Shown here one piece after another: positions 25,365 to 34,888 of a stretch of DNA of 45,950 nucleotides. The first letter of the stretch is position 1. Each line of letters begins with the position of its first letter. The notes below the pieces were generated by a model. It did not search any database, was not told the origin of the DNA, and saw nothing but the letters and a program-made list of their open reading frames with translations. Location: the NCBI GenBank assembly GCA_029288035.1, contig JARFPZ010000527.1, positions 1 through 45,950 of the forward strand, given 5' to 3'. The position numbers and the translations under genes were made by a program. Origin of the DNA: Desulfosarcina sp. GTDB taxonomy: Bacteria > Desulfobacterota > Desulfobacteria > Desulfobacterales > JAFDCJ01.

Positions 25365-26771
25365 CTATTTTTTATCCGATTCAGCCTCATCCGACGGCGG
25401 TTCGGATTGCGGCGAATCTTCTATATCGTTGTTGCCGTTTTCATCGGGTTGCGGAGTGACGCCTTCTTCACCGAGATCGTTATCGTTATTCGCCTCGGTT
25501 TCGACGGAGGTCTCATTGTCCGCTTCTGCTTCGGCCTGTGCGACCGCATTGCGTGCCGACTCGAGAAGTTTTTCTGCCTTATCTTCCCCGATACCTCGAA
25601 TTTGAATCAAATCTTCGATGGCTGCCTGGCTGATTTCTTCAGCCGAGTAAAAGCCGCTCTCATATAATGCATCGGCTAAACCGATGCCAACCCCCGGCAA
25701 CGCCACAAGTGAGTCATACCCGATCTGCATGGCCTGACTGTAGCGCGTTTCATTTTTAACATCCAGATGCCAGCCGGAAAGCTTGGATGCCAACCTAACG
25801 TTTTGGCCTTTTTTACCGATGGCGATGGATAAGTACTCGTCCGGGACGATAACTTCCATCGAACGATTGTCTTCGTCTATTATAACCCTTGAAATCTCAG
25901 CGGGGGCCAGTGCGTTGCATACAAATTTAGCCGGATCCAGATGCCATGGAATGATGTCGATTTTTTCGCCACGGAGTTCTTGCACGACGTTTTGCACCCG
26001 GCTGCCTTTCATACCCACGCAGGCACCGACAGGGTCTATGTCGGAATTATTCGAGGCCACCGCAATTTTTGCGCGCACACCGGGTTCACGAGAAGCGCCC
26101 ATGATGGTTACGATACCCTCACTTATTTCCGGCACTTCGGTCCGGAAAAGATCAATCAAAAAGTTTGGATGTGTCCTGGAAAGAACAATTTGAGGGCCAC
26201 GTGATTCCTGTAGCACATCCAGAATATAGGCGCGAATGCGATCTCCCCGACGATACGATTCCCTCGGCACCTGTTCGCGGGACGGAACGATCCCTTCAGT
26301 GTGCCCCAAGTTGACAATGATATCGCCCCGATCGATCCGTTGCACGATGCCGTTTAAAATTTCCCCTTTACGGTCAATGAAATTGGCATAGACAGCATCT
26401 TTTTCGGCATCCTTCATTTTTTGGATGATGACCTGTTTGGCCGACTGCGCGGCGATACGACCGAAAGTGGTGGCATCCATCTTGGTGCCGAGGCTGTCGC
26501 CGACCTCGCAATCGGGGTCCAGCTTGCGTCCTTCCTCAAGGCTGATCTGAACAGCAGGCTCACTGATCTCTTCGGTGACCTCCATAAACTGGAAGACCTC
26601 AATCTCACCGCTTTCATCATTGTATTGAACTTCGATATCCAGTTTGTTGCCAAACTTTTTTCTGGCGGCAGATCGCAAAGCTTCTTCCAGAGCCCTGATA
26701 AGGACTTCGCGGTCAATACCTATATCTCGGCTAACCTGTTCAACGACACGTTTTATGTCTGAGACAAACAT
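25365..26771 (-). CDS. nusA: Transcription termination/antitermination factor NusA, 468 aa
   Basis: Binds RNA polymerase and controls pausing and termination. N-terminal domain to about residue 130, then an S1 domain ([20 protein letters not shown]), two KH domains ([33 protein letters not shown]) and one helix-hairpin-helix pair ([16 protein letters not shown]). An acidic 60-residue tail ([15 protein letters not shown] and on) replaces the second acidic repeat of E. coli NusA. rimP precedes it. Confidence 0.97.
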   Translation of the reverse strand: MFVSDIKRVVEQVSRDIGIDREVLIRALEEALRSAARKKFGNKLDIEVQYNDESGEIEVFQFMEVTEEISEPAVQISLEEGRKLDPDCEVGDSLGTKMDATTFGRIAAQSAKQVIIQKMKDAEKDAVYANFIDRKGEILNGIVQRIDRGDIIVNLGHTEGIVPSREQVPRESYRRGDRIRAYILDVLQESRGPQIVLSRTHPNFLIDLFRTEVPEISEGIVTIMGASREPGVRAKIAVASNNSDIDPVGACVGMKGSRVQNVVQELRGEKIDIIPWHLDPAKFVCNALAPAEISRVIIDEDNRSMEVIVPDEYLSIAIGKKGQNVRLASKLSGWHLDVKNETRYSQAMQIGYDSLVALPGVGIGLADALYESGFYSAEEISQAAIEDLIQIRGIGEDKAEKLLESARNAVAQAEAEADNETSVETEANNDNDLGEEGVTPQPDENGNNDIEDSPQSEPPSDEAESDKK

Positions 26772-26824
26772 CAGATTGCTCCATTCATATTTAGTTTTTC
26801 CACGGGATTTAATTTCTAACCGGT

Positions 26825-27343
26825 CTAACCTGCAAGTCGTGCCTTCAATATATCCTGATTTGGAATGGCAACAATTTGTTCGTCTAGCTGCAGATTCACC
26901 TGTCCGCTGGAAATCCCTAATAGGATGCCCTTAAAATTTTTTTGCCCGTTGATCGATCGAGTCGTTTTAATTTTTACCCGGTTTCCTTTATATTTATTAA
27001 AATCCTCTGTTGAAGCCAGCGGCCTTGAGGGTCCCGGAGAGGTAACTTCGAGATTGAACGGCCCGATATCTCCCAGGTTGACATCTATGATGTCCCCCAT
27101 TTGGCGGCTGACATTGACACAATCATCCAGGTTGATCCCTTCCGGCTTATCTATATACAGGCGCAGAATTCGACCTCCTGACTCGCGCTGATACTCAACG
27201 TGAATCAGCTCCAGACCTTCGGACTCACACACCGGCTTGGCCAGTGCTGAGACCTGGGCGGCAATTTTTTGTAGGTTGGCCGGTGAATGACGGCGGTCCA
27301 CCGGCCTGGACCTTTTCTTAAATTGATGCTTCTTTTTTTTCAC
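26825..27343 (-). CDS. rimP: Ribosome maturation factor RimP
   Basis: Needed for 30S maturation. Core features are VCESEGLELIHVEYQRE, GGRILRLYIDKPEGINLDDC and LEVTSPGPSRPL, plus an SH3-like C-terminal half. The ORF track begins at a TTG (27373) lying against the terminator stem. I prefer the GTG at 27343 (VKKKKHQFKK), though its ribosome binding site is weak, so the basic N-terminal extension remains uncertain. Confidence 0.9.
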   Translation of the reverse strand: MKKKKHQFKKRSRPVDRRHSPANLQKIAAQVSALAKPVCESEGLELIHVEYQRESGGRILRLYIDKPEGINLDDCVNVSRQMGDIIDVNLGDIGPFNLEVTSPGPSRPLASTEDFNKYKGNRVKIKTTRSINGQKNFKGILLGISSGQVNLQLDEQIVAIPNQDILKARLAG

Positions 27344-27371
27344 CGTACTGCGAACGCCCTCTTTAAAACGC

Positions 27372-27393
27372 AAAAACGGGCTATCGCCCGTTT
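27372..27393 (-). terminator. Rho-independent terminator between tRNA-Gly and rimP
   Basis: On the - strand AAACGGGC-GATA-GCCCGTTT is a perfect 8-bp stem with a four-base loop followed by further T residues (GCCCGTTTTTG). It follows tRNA-Gly and directly precedes the rimP reading frame. Confidence 0.75.
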
Positions 27394-27537
27394 CCTCATG
27401 TTTCAGGTAGACCTTTATTGATGCACAGCGAGATAGTTTATCTGTTCATACCAATAACCATAAGGAAAAAGTTAAGTTCATCCCACAATACAATCCTACC
27501 ACCGCTGCCCATGCGTAAGGATAAGGCGAATTCTAAC

Positions 27538-27613
27538 TGGAGCGGGCAACGAGATTTGAACTCGCGACACCAAGCTTGGGAAGCTTGTACTCTACCAACT
27601 GAGCTATGCCCGC
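27538..27613 (-). tRNA. tRNA-Gly (anticodon TCC), CCA encoded
   Basis: The acceptor stem GCGGGCA pairs with TGCCCGC, followed by T and an encoded CCA. The D arm has TAGCTCAGTTGGTAGAGTA. The anticodon arm CAAGC-TTCCCAA-GCTTG reads TCC. The T arm has GAGTTCAAATCTC (seven-base loop TTCAAAT). All stems are complete. It lies between the MerR gene and rimP in the same direction. Confidence 0.96.
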
Positions 27614-27678
27614 TCGTTTACCGCTTAAATTAGTATAATTAAGACAAATTTTCATGGTTGTCAATAATTTTCATCAAA

Positions 27679-28029
27679 CTAATTATTGTCGAGCATCTTC
27701 CTAATGCTTGACAGTTCCGTTCTCAGGTCCTCCAAGAACCGCCTGGTGGCTGGGGATTCAGCCTCGGCCTTAGCGTTTATAAATTTACGGGCGCCGTCAA
27801 TGGTAAATTTTTTTTCGTAAAGCAGATGCTTAATCTCAAGGATTATTTCAATATCTTTTTTTGTGTACGACCGTTGTCCCGATTCGGTACGCCGTGGCTT
27901 TATTCTTTTAAATTCAGTTTCCCAGAACCGTAACACGTGGCTCGGTAGCTCGGCGATTTTGCTGACCTCACCAATTTTAAAATAGAACTTATCAGGTATT
28001 TTTATTTGATAAGGTTTTTGATCTTGCAT
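27679..28029 (-). CDS. MerR-family transcriptional regulator, 116 aa
   Basis: Winged-helix MerR DNA-binding domain at residues 13-85: YFKIGEVSKIAELPSHVLRFWETEF, then RRTESGQRSYTKKDIEII. A short helical C-terminus and no effector domain. Such small MerR proteins sit next to pheT (or ihfA) in many proteobacteria. Thirty bases after pheT, probably in its operon. Confidence 0.93.
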   Translation of the reverse strand: MQDQKPYQIKIPDKFYFKIGEVSKIAELPSHVLRFWETEFKRIKPRRTESGQRSYTKKDIEIILEIKHLLYEKKFTIDGARKFINAKAEAESPATRRFLEDLRTELSSIRKMLDNN

Positions 28030-28058
28030 TGTGAACCCATGGACCTGCGCTGAGCGGG

Positions 28059-30482
28059 CTAGGGTAAAGTGGCACCGAACGCTTTTAAAAGTTTGTCTGT
28101 AATCGCCCTGTGCAGGTCATTTACATCATCGTCTTCCAAGGTTTTGGTGGATGACCGATAGGTCACTCGAAACGAAACACTTTTTTTGCCGGCAGCGATG
28201 GGATCGCCCTCAAAGACATCGAATAAATGCAACCGTTCCACCAGGTTTTCACCGATATCATCAACCGCTTGCAGTACTGTTTGGGTCTCAATTCCCCGGT
28301 CTATAATGATGGTAATGTCTCTGTAGATAGCTGGGAACCGGGGGATCGGTCTCGAGACCGCATCCGACGGAATCAGCAACATAATTTTGTCCAGCTCCAG
28401 TTCAAAGATAAATGCCGTTTGCTTTAAATCAAAGTTATCCCGGACCAGAGGATGAATCTCACCCACGATCCCCACTTGTCGGCCTGCGATTATAATTTGC
28501 GCCGTGTATCCGGGTCTGGTGTATTCACAGCTTTCGTCGGGTAACTTAGTAAACCGGACCTTATCTATTTTCAACGCCCGAATCAGCGCCTCAACGCACC
28601 CCTTGATGTCATAAAAATCACAAGGGATTTCCCCTTGGTGCCATGAGGTGTCACTTCGTGTTCCGGTCCACAGGGCTGCCAGAATCTCCGGCTCCAGGGG
28701 TAAGTCCTGCCGATCTGATTTAATATATATTCTGCCGACTTCAAATAATTTTAAACTCTTAACCTGACGCGCGATATTGTGGACCGTAGCTTCGATTAGA
28801 CCCGGCACCAGCGATGTGCGCATGATCGTCTGGTCTTCAGTCAAAGGATTTAAAATATGAAGGTAGTTTCGCCGGGCATCCTGGTCTTTAAGCCGGAGGC
28901 GGTCGCCGGTCCGTTCGGAAGCAAAACTGTAGGTGATCGCTTCCGTGAAACCAAAGCCGTTCATTAATCTTTTTATCCGGTTTCTGAGTCCCAAAGAGGG
29001 ATCCGAAGTTCGACCTTCGGCAGGCATCGCTGGAAACGTCGTCGGGATATTATTATACCCCGAAAGTCTGGCCACTTCCTCCATCAGATCCTCTGGCCTT
29101 GAAATATCCACTCTGAAGGCTGGTGGAACGACGGTCAGACGTTCGTCACCATCTTCGGACCTCATGTTTTCAATCTTAAACTCAATCGATTCGAGGAGAT
29201 TTTTAATTTGTCCGGTGTCCGGTGTGATTCCCAGCAGTCGATGCGTCCGTTTTACACTCAGATCGACGCTATTTAAGGTTTGGGGTTTTGGGTATTCATC
29301 GATAATTCCTTCAACAAGACTTCCCCCGCCGAGTTCTACCATGAGTTTTGCGGCCCGGTTGACGGCCCGGACCGTACCCTGGGGGTCCACGCCGCGTTCA
29401 AAGCGATGGGAAGCATCTGTGCCTAAACCCAACTTTTTTGATGTTTTTCGGATGCTTACCGGATTGAAATAGGCACCTTCGATGAGTACCCGGGTGGTGG
29501 TCGTTTCAATTTCCGAGTTGAGACCACCCATGACGCCGCCGATGCCAACGGCTTGTGCGCCATCACAGATCATAAGCATCTCCGAACCTAGTGTCCGTTC
29601 TTTCTCATCCAAGGTGACAAATCTTTCACCTTCGGCGGCGGTGCGAACGACGATTCGATTTTCTGCCAAAAAATCAAAATCAAAGGCGTGCAACGGTTGA
29701 CCGGTTTCCATCATGACGAAATTGGTGATGTCGACGATATTATTGATCGGACGTAGTCCAATGGACAACAGCCTATCCTGAAGCCAGAACGGAGATGCCT
29801 CCACTTTGACCTTTTCCACGAGCCTGGCAGAATAGCGTGGACAGTGGTCCGGTGCCTCAATCTTTACCGACGAGATATTATGGATGGCATTGGCTTTATC
29901 CTTAATGGTGTAATCGGGATAATTTAAGGGTGTTTTTTGAATTGCAGCTATTTCACGGGCGATGCCAATTACGCTGAGACAATCCGGTCGATTGGGCGTC
30001 AGATCAAATTCAAAAACAATATCATACAGGCCGAGGGCGTCGGCCAGCCGGTCTCCAACTTTCAATGACAAATCAAGGGCTTTGATACCGCTGCTGTCGA
30101 TGCCAAGGCCTAGCTCCGCATCGCTGCAGAGCATCCCTTCGGAGCTTACTCCCCGGATCACGCTTTTTTTCAGTTGAGATCCGTCCGGGAAGACGGTACC
30201 GGGTTTTGCCAGGGGTGCCAACATGCCTGGTTGGACATTGGGTGCGCCACACACCACCGACGAAATTTGATCTCCCGTATTGACCCGGCAGATTTTTAGT
30301 TTGTCGGCATTTGGGTGTGGACTCACATCCTCTATTCGGCCCACAACGACACTGCCCAAATAGTCATAGCGATCTGCAACCGACTCCACTTCCAGACCGA
30401 CCATGGTAAGGGCATCGGCCAAATCGGCCGTATCCATATTGATGGTAATATAATCTTTTAGCCAACTCAGGCTAACCTTCAT
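28059..30482 (-). CDS. pheT: Phenylalanyl-tRNA synthetase beta subunit, 807 aa
   Basis: Partner of PheS in the alpha2-beta2 enzyme. Starts MKVSLSWLKDYI. A tRNA-binding EMAP-like domain (VVVGRIEDVSPHPNADKLKI) is at about 45-150, then the editing B3/B4 region, B5 (LSVKRTHRLLGI) and the C-terminal anticodon-binding ferredoxin fold (RFPAIYRDITIII). Length typical. Overlaps the pheS stop by one base (TAATG). Confidence 0.98.
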   Translation of the reverse strand: MKVSLSWLKDYITINMDTADLADALTMVGLEVESVADRYDYLGSVVVGRIEDVSPHPNADKLKICRVNTGDQISSVVCGAPNVQPGMLAPLAKPGTVFPDGSQLKKSVIRGVSSEGMLCSDAELGLGIDSSGIKALDLSLKVGDRLADALGLYDIVFEFDLTPNRPDCLSVIGIAREIAAIQKTPLNYPDYTIKDKANAIHNISSVKIEAPDHCPRYSARLVEKVKVEASPFWLQDRLLSIGLRPINNIVDITNFVMMETGQPLHAFDFDFLAENRIVVRTAAEGERFVTLDEKERTLGSEMLMICDGAQAVGIGGVMGGLNSEIETTTTRVLIEGAYFNPVSIRKTSKKLGLGTDASHRFERGVDPQGTVRAVNRAAKLMVELGGGSLVEGIIDEYPKPQTLNSVDLSVKRTHRLLGITPDTGQIKNLLESIEFKIENMRSEDGDERLTVVPPAFRVDISRPEDLMEEVARLSGYNNIPTTFPAMPAEGRTSDPSLGLRNRIKRLMNGFGFTEAITYSFASERTGDRLRLKDQDARRNYLHILNPLTEDQTIMRTSLVPGLIEATVHNIARQVKSLKLFEVGRIYIKSDRQDLPLEPEILAALWTGTRSDTSWHQGEIPCDFYDIKGCVEALIRALKIDKVRFTKLPDESCEYTRPGYTAQIIIAGRQVGIVGEIHPLVRDNFDLKQTAFIFELELDKIMLLIPSDAVSRPIPRFPAIYRDITIIIDRGIETQTVLQAVDDIGENLVERLHLFDVFEGDPIAAGKKSVSFRVTYRSSTKTLEDDDVNDLHRAITDKLLKAFGATLP

Positions 30483-31489
30483 TAAAACTGCTCCAGAAAC
30501 CTTATATCGTTTTCAAAAAACTTGCGGATGTCATCGATGCCGTACTTCAGCATGGCAATTCTATCCACCCCCATGCCAAAGGCAAATCCGGTATAGCGAT
30601 CGGCATCGTATCCCACATTTTCATACAGCGCCGGGTGTACCATCCCCGAACCGAGAATTTCAAGCCATCCGGTGTGCGAGCAGACCCGACACCCCTTGCC
30701 CCGGCAGATTACGCATAGGATGTCCACTTCAGCGCTGGGTTCTGTAAACGGGAAGAAACTGGGTCTAAATCTGAGGCTCGTTTGTTCATCAAACAATTGA
30801 TGTACAAAAGTTGTCAGGATCCCTTTGAGATCACCGAAAGATATATTTTCATCAACCAACAACCCTTCCACCTGATGAAACATAGGGGTATGGGTCAGGT
30901 CCGAATCACACCGATAGACTTTGCCCGGCACAATGATTCTTACCGGCGGCGATTGTTTCTCCATACTTCTAATTTGATTGGGTGACGTATGGGTTCTTAA
31001 AACAATGTCGTCGGTGATAAAAAAGGTGTCTTGCATATCCCTTGCGGGGTGATCCTTGGGAAAGTTCAGTGCCTCAAAGTTGTAATAGTCTGACTCCACC
31101 TCCGGTCCCTCAGCGATATCAAACCCTAAATTTGAGAAGATGTCACAAATTTGCTGATTGATTTGGGTAATCGGATGTAAAGCGCCGCATGCTACTGCTC
31201 TGCCGGGCAGAGATACATCAATGGCTGCCTCCGCAGCCTGATCCTGGGATTCAAGCTTTTCGGCGGCCACCTTGAAGGCCTTTTCCAACAACCTTTTGAT
31301 CTCGTTTGCCTTTTTCCCGGCCGCCGGTCTCTGCGCGACTGGCAACTTGGAAATATTCCGCAAAAACTGGGTCAAAATACCCTTACGGCCCAGATAGCGC
31401 ACGGAGAGATCCTGGAGGTCATCGGTGTTTTCAAGCGCCGCCAGATCTTTGAGCGCTTGCTGATGGATGTGATCTAAGTTGTCTTCCAC
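30482..31489 (-). CDS. pheS: Phenylalanyl-tRNA synthetase alpha subunit, 335 aa
   Basis: Catalytic subunit. N-terminal coiled coil (residues 1-90), then class II motifs: motif 2 IVPGKVYRCDSDLTHTPMFH, and motif 3 GFAFGMGVDRIAMLKYGIDD. RFRPSFFPFTEPSAEVDI is the diagnostic substrate-binding stretch. It also carries a CVICRGKGCRVCSHTGW cysteine segment between motifs 2 and 3, present in many bacterial PheS. Confidence 0.98.
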   Translation of the reverse strand: MEDNLDHIHQQALKDLAALENTDDLQDLSVRYLGRKGILTQFLRNISKLPVAQRPAAGKKANEIKRLLEKAFKVAAEKLESQDQAAEAAIDVSLPGRAVACGALHPITQINQQICDIFSNLGFDIAEGPEVESDYYNFEALNFPKDHPARDMQDTFFITDDIVLRTHTSPNQIRSMEKQSPPVRIIVPGKVYRCDSDLTHTPMFHQVEGLLVDENISFGDLKGILTTFVHQLFDEQTSLRFRPSFFPFTEPSAEVDILCVICRGKGCRVCSHTGWLEILGSGMVHPALYENVGYDADRYTGFAFGMGVDRIAMLKYGIDDIRKFFENDIRFLEQF

Positions 31490-31523
31490 AATTCGTCAGT
31501 CTTCACTTGTCATTAGATATTTA

Positions 31524-31874
31524 TTAAAGTTGCTGCGCCGCCAATTTAGCGACTTGCTTAAATCCGGCAGGATCGGAAATTGCCAGCTCGGCGAGAACTT
31601 TGCGATCAAGCTCAACCCGGGCAAGCTTCAATCCGTGAATGAACTTGCTGTAGGACAGGTCGTTCAGCCTGGCGGCGGCATTGATTCTGGCAATCCAGAG
31701 TTGTCTGAAATCCCGCTTACGCGTTCGGCGATCACGGTAAGAATACATCAGGGCTTTATCGACGGCATCTGCCGCAGTGCGAAATAATTTGCTGCGGCCG
31801 CCGCGAAAACCTTTGGCCAGTTTCAAAATCTTCTTACGACGTCTTCTGGCTTTGAATCCGCGCTTCACTCTCAT
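31524..31874 (-). CDS. rplT: 50S ribosomal protein L20, 116 aa
   Basis: Early 23S rRNA-binding assembly protein. Full-length match: [51 protein letters not shown]. In many bacteria L20 represses rpmI-rplT translation; no such site is resolved here. Confidence 0.98.
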   Translation of the reverse strand: MRVKRGFKARRRRKKILKLAKGFRGGRSKLFRTAADAVDKALMYSYRDRRTRKRDFRQLWIARINAAARLNDLSYSKFIHGLKLARVELDRKVLAELAISDPAGFKQVAKLAAQQL

Positions 31875-32029
31875 TTTGTTTACCTCTATATTGGTTAAAT
31901 TGTTGGTTTGTTGATTAAGTTGACTGGGGAAAAGGATTAATTCCTAATGTCTTTTGTTTATCCATCCCGCAATCCGAAATCGAATATTTTCCCATTCGCC
32001 CTTCCGCATTCCGCCTTCCCACTTCCAAG

Positions 32030-32227
32030 TTATCCGTTGGGTAGCAGCAATTTTATTTCTCTGCGGTCGGATTTGGCGATGAGATGTGCCTGCCGCAGTG
32101 TTCTTTTGCGCTTGGTAGTTTTTTTTGTCAGGATATGGCTGGCACAGGATTTCCGGTAAACAATTTTTCCACTACCGGTTTTTTTAAACCGTTTGGCCGC
32201 CGCTCTATTGGTTTTAATTTTGGGCAT
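32030..32227 (-). CDS. rpmI: 50S ribosomal protein L35, 65 aa
   Basis: [20 protein letters not shown] and then [20 protein letters not shown] are diagnostic. Located between infC and rplT as usual; the spacer to rplT (155 bp) is longer than typical and holds AT-rich GGTTG-type strings. Confidence 0.98.
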   Translation of the reverse strand: MPKIKTNRAAAKRFKKTGSGKIVYRKSCASHILTKKTTKRKRTLRQAHLIAKSDRREIKLLLPNG

Positions 32228-32437
32228 AATTTCTTCTCCTCAATCTTAAATATCGCTCTGATAATGTGACACCGCAGCATCAGTAACGTTGGATTCAAGT
32301 GCAATAAATCGAATCGGGTTAACGAATATAAATAAAAGTAGATGGCGTGAGCTATCGCAACCCGGCCCACGCCACCAAATGCTATTTCTATAACAGCTTG
32401 CTAAAAAGACTAATTGTATGCGAAGCGAACTAGACGC

Positions 32438-32977
32438 TCATTTCGGTGCCAGCATCATGACCAGGGTTCTGCCTTCAAATTTGGGATGCTGCTCCACCAC
32501 CGCAATTTCTTCAGTTTCCAGGGCTATTTTTTCGAGCAATGCCATACCAAACCGGGAAAGTGTGATTTCGCGTCCGCGAAATACGACGGTCACTTTAACC
32601 TTGTCTTTTCTTTCAATGAACTTCTTTATATGACCGATTTTGGTCTGCAGATCATGTTCACCGGTTTTCGGACGTACCTTAATTTCCTTTACTTGAAATG
32701 AGCTCTGCTTCTTTTTTGCTTCCTGCTTCTTTTTGGTCTGTTCATAGCGATAGCGGCCATAATCCATGATCTTGCAAACGGGCGGTTTTGCATTGGGAGA
32801 AACCTCTACCAGGTCGAGACCGAATTCAGACGCCGTTTCCAGGGCTTGTCTTGTAGGAATAATACCGATTTGTTCGCCGTCAGGGTCTATTACCCTCACT
32901 TCTCTAGCCCTGATGTCTCTGTTGATGTTCGTTCTATCTGATCGAATGGGTCGATGGGGTCGTTTTGGTGCAGCTAT
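32438..32977 (-). CDS. infC: Translation initiation factor IF-3, 179 aa, apparent AUA start
   Basis: Keeps ribosomal subunits apart and proofreads start-codon choice. The ORF track begins at GTG 32899, which would lose the conserved N-terminal INRDIRAREVRVID. The frame is open further upstream, with no ATG, GTG or TTG. An ATA at 32977 lies six bases after a perfect GGAGG, giving (M)AAPKRPHRPIRSDRTNINRD. Rare start codons are the known basis of IF-3 autoregulation, so this start is well supported. The C-terminal domain includes KEIKVRPKTGEHDLQTKI and TVVFRGREI. Confidence 0.95.
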   Translation of the reverse strand: MAAPKRPHRPIRSDRTNINRDIRAREVRVIDPDGEQIGIIPTRQALETASEFGLDLVEVSPNAKPPVCKIMDYGRYRYEQTKKKQEAKKKQSSFQVKEIKVRPKTGEHDLQTKIGHIKKFIERKDKVKVTVVFRGREITLSRFGMALLEKIALETEEIAVVEQHPKFEGRTLVMMLAPK

Positions 32978-33292
32978 GTCCTACCTCCTCGTTTTAACAT
33001 TTGTGGATTAGATTTGCGCATATGCACAAATATTGCAAAGGCTTGCCGGTCCTTGAAAATTGTTCGTAAACAGCCGACAGAAACCTCCTTGGTTCAATAT
33101 TCATATCGAGATACATCCATCCAATTGAATATATAACAAAATTAAGAAATGCAAGTAAAAAATGCAAGTAAAACTATCTTAATTTGGACATTAAAATTGG
33201 TACAACCATGAAATACAAGAAACACACGAAATATTTGTAGCATAGAATTTGTATTTATTACCAAGGTTGAACCTTGAACCGCTCAACCTAGA
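32978..33292. other. infC leader region, no gene; thrS absent
   Basis: The stretch contains the infC ribosome binding site at 32984-32988 and a second lone AAGGAGG (33084-33090, - strand) with no ATG, GTG or TTG at usable spacing. It also has a tandem ATGCAAGTAAAAA duplication near 33150-33175. thrS, the usual upstream neighbour of infC, is not here. Confidence 0.5.
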
Positions 33293-33844
33293 TTAAAGTC
33301 TGCATACATTCTCATCACACGGACAGCTTCCATCCACCTCATAGCAATACAAGATTCTCGACTCCATTTCCACCCGTACGGCCGAAATTCGGTTAAAAGG
33401 ATCTGCACCCATAATTTCTACCAATTGTTCCCTGCTCGGTATCGTTTCCAGACCACGTGAAATGACCCTGCCCGAAGCCCCTTCAAGGACTTCGGCATCT
33501 TCACCGTTGGTCACCACTGCAATGGGAATCTGGTAGGGGGTTAAAACCCGCGATACCGCCAGCAACGGTCTGCGCCGTGTGACAATTGAACCGGGGCCGA
33601 ATTTAACTATCATGCAAACTTTGCCCAAAAGATTGACTAAAAAATCAATTTTTATGACAGCCCTGTTTTCTCCGGCCCGCACCGGTAGTTCTTTACGTGG
33701 TTTAATATCAGATTTTTGATACCCTTTGTGATTGATAAGCAGACGGGCGATTTTTTGCCGGTAGCGTTCATCATGGGTGTCCGGTACGGTTTCACCGGTA
33801 ATAAAATCGGTTCGTTCACCGAGTATCAAATGATGACCAGCCAT
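33293..33844 (-). CDS. HsdR N-terminal-domain-like (HSDR_N_2) protein, 183 aa
   Basis: Resembles the free-standing type I restriction R-subunit N-terminal fold (PD-(D/E)XK-like) common in Desulfobacterota: RYRQKIARLLINHKGYQKSDI, an AVIKIDFLVNL segment and then VCMIVKFGPGSI, which could hold the nuclease Asp and Lys. No helicase or methylase partner is nearby, so it is not a complete restriction system. The C-terminal CYEVDGSCPCDENVCRL is cysteine-rich and may bind metal. Confidence 0.65.
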   Translation of the reverse strand: MAGHHLILGERTDFITGETVPDTHDERYRQKIARLLINHKGYQKSDIKPRKELPVRAGENRAVIKIDFLVNLLGKVCMIVKFGPGSIVTRRRPLLAVSRVLTPYQIPIAVVTNGEDAEVLEGASGRVISRGLETIPSREQLVEIMGADPFNRISAVRVEMESRILYCYEVDGSCPCDENVCRL

Positions 33845-33942
33845 TCCAGGTTCTAAGGTTCAGGGTTCACATGTTAAAACAGATAAGTCTTTACAACAAA
33901 GTACGCTTTCGATTAACATAACCTCTTTTTTTATTTTGTTAA

Positions 33943-34113
33943 GTCAGGATCCCTTTGATATTTGTAAAAAAATTGAGTGAGCTGCAGATGCACGGCGTCA
34001 ATGATGTTGATCAACCCAAAGGGCGGACTGTTTGCGACTTCATCGCCTCTATGACGGATCGCTACGCCATGAATCTGTATAGAAAGATCTTTTTCCCGTC
34101 TCCTCTGGTGTAA
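33943..34113 (+). pseudogene. C-terminal remnant of a dGTPase-like HD protein
   Basis: An open + strand frame ends with GRTVCDFIASMTDRYAMNLY and RKIFFPSPLV at a TAA. This matches the conserved tail of deoxyguanosinetriphosphate triphosphohydrolases (VxDFIAGMTDRYAxxLYxxLF). Only about 56 codons remain, the N-terminal HD domain is gone, and there is no start signal. The overlapping - strand ORF (33931-34203) has no coding character. The rest of 33845-34281 shows a GAAGATTGAAGATT/ATCTTCAATC inverted string only. Confidence 0.7.
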
Positions 34114-34281
34114 AGGCGGCCGAACCCGGATAAGCTGAAATTGAAAAGTGAAGATTGAAGATTTGTGGATGTCGCTTCGCTCTGTCCTTTTTATAATCTT
34201 CAATCAATGGTATTTGTGATTTGCTGAAACCTTCTATTTCTTACAACATGTTGTCAGAAAAAATGGACTAAGGACCTAAAC

Positions 34282-34875
34282 TTGACACATCTACCCGTTA
34301 AAATTGACGATCCTATTTTGACCGTTTTTTTTGATCGGCTGTACGGTATTTTTGCCGACATGGATCGACAATATGCCGAGGCGGCCAAACACTACGGATT
34401 TCACTGTAGCGGATGTGAGGACAATTGCTGCCGGACCCGTTTTTTTCATCATACCTATTTGGAATTTCTATATATTCATGCGGGATTGAATACACTGGAC
34501 CTTCCTAGACGACAGGCAATCCAATCAAGGGCAGCATGGGTCTGCCGGGAAACCGCAAAAGCGGTTCAAAAGGAAAGGCCCGTGAGACTGATGTGTCCGC
34601 TCAATTCCGATGGACTCTGCATGCTTTATGCGTATCGCCCCATGATTTGTCGTCTGCACGGCATTTCCCACGAGCTCCGAAAGCCGGGACAAAACGTTAT
34701 CCACGGCTCGGGCTGCGGGATGTTTGATCGCCGCTGTTCAAATCAGAGCTATCATAAATTCGATCGTACGCCGTTTTATTTTAAAATGGCCAGGGTGGAA
34801 GGTGAATTCAAACAGGCAATCGGTCTATCTGACAGGTTTAAGATGACCATCGCAGAGATGATCATGGCCGAATGA
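34282..34875 (+). CDS. YkgJ-family cysteine cluster protein, 197 aa
   Basis: Putative Zn- or Fe-chelating protein. The motif CSGCEDNCC (Cys 42, 45, 49, 50) is followed by CPLNSDGLCMLYAYRPMICRLHG, the second half of the YkgJ pattern. The start is TTG at 34282 with AAGGA seven bases upstream. It is only distantly similar to the two YkgJ proteins at 40582 and 43822. Function of the family is not established. Confidence 0.85.
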   Translation: MTHLPVKIDDPILTVFFDRLYGIFADMDRQYAEAAKHYGFHCSGCEDNCCRTRFFHHTYLEFLYIHAGLNTLDLPRRQAIQSRAAWVCRETAKAVQKERPVRLMCPLNSDGLCMLYAYRPMICRLHGISHELRKPGQNVIHGSGCGMFDRRCSNQSYHKFDRTPFYFKMARVEGEFKQAIGLSDRFKMTIAEMIMAE

Positions 34876-34888
34876 CCGACGTCAGAGC

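Noticed and set aside
27418-27633. 71-aa + strand ORF
   Set aside because: It lies across the tRNA-Gly gene on the opposite strand.
33293-33844. Complete restriction-modification system
   Set aside because: Only an HsdR N-terminal-like protein is present; no helicase, specificity or methylase gene adjoins it.
33931-34203. 90-aa - strand ORF
   Set aside because: It is opposite the dGTPase-like remnant, has no ribosome binding site, and its sequence is not protein-like.
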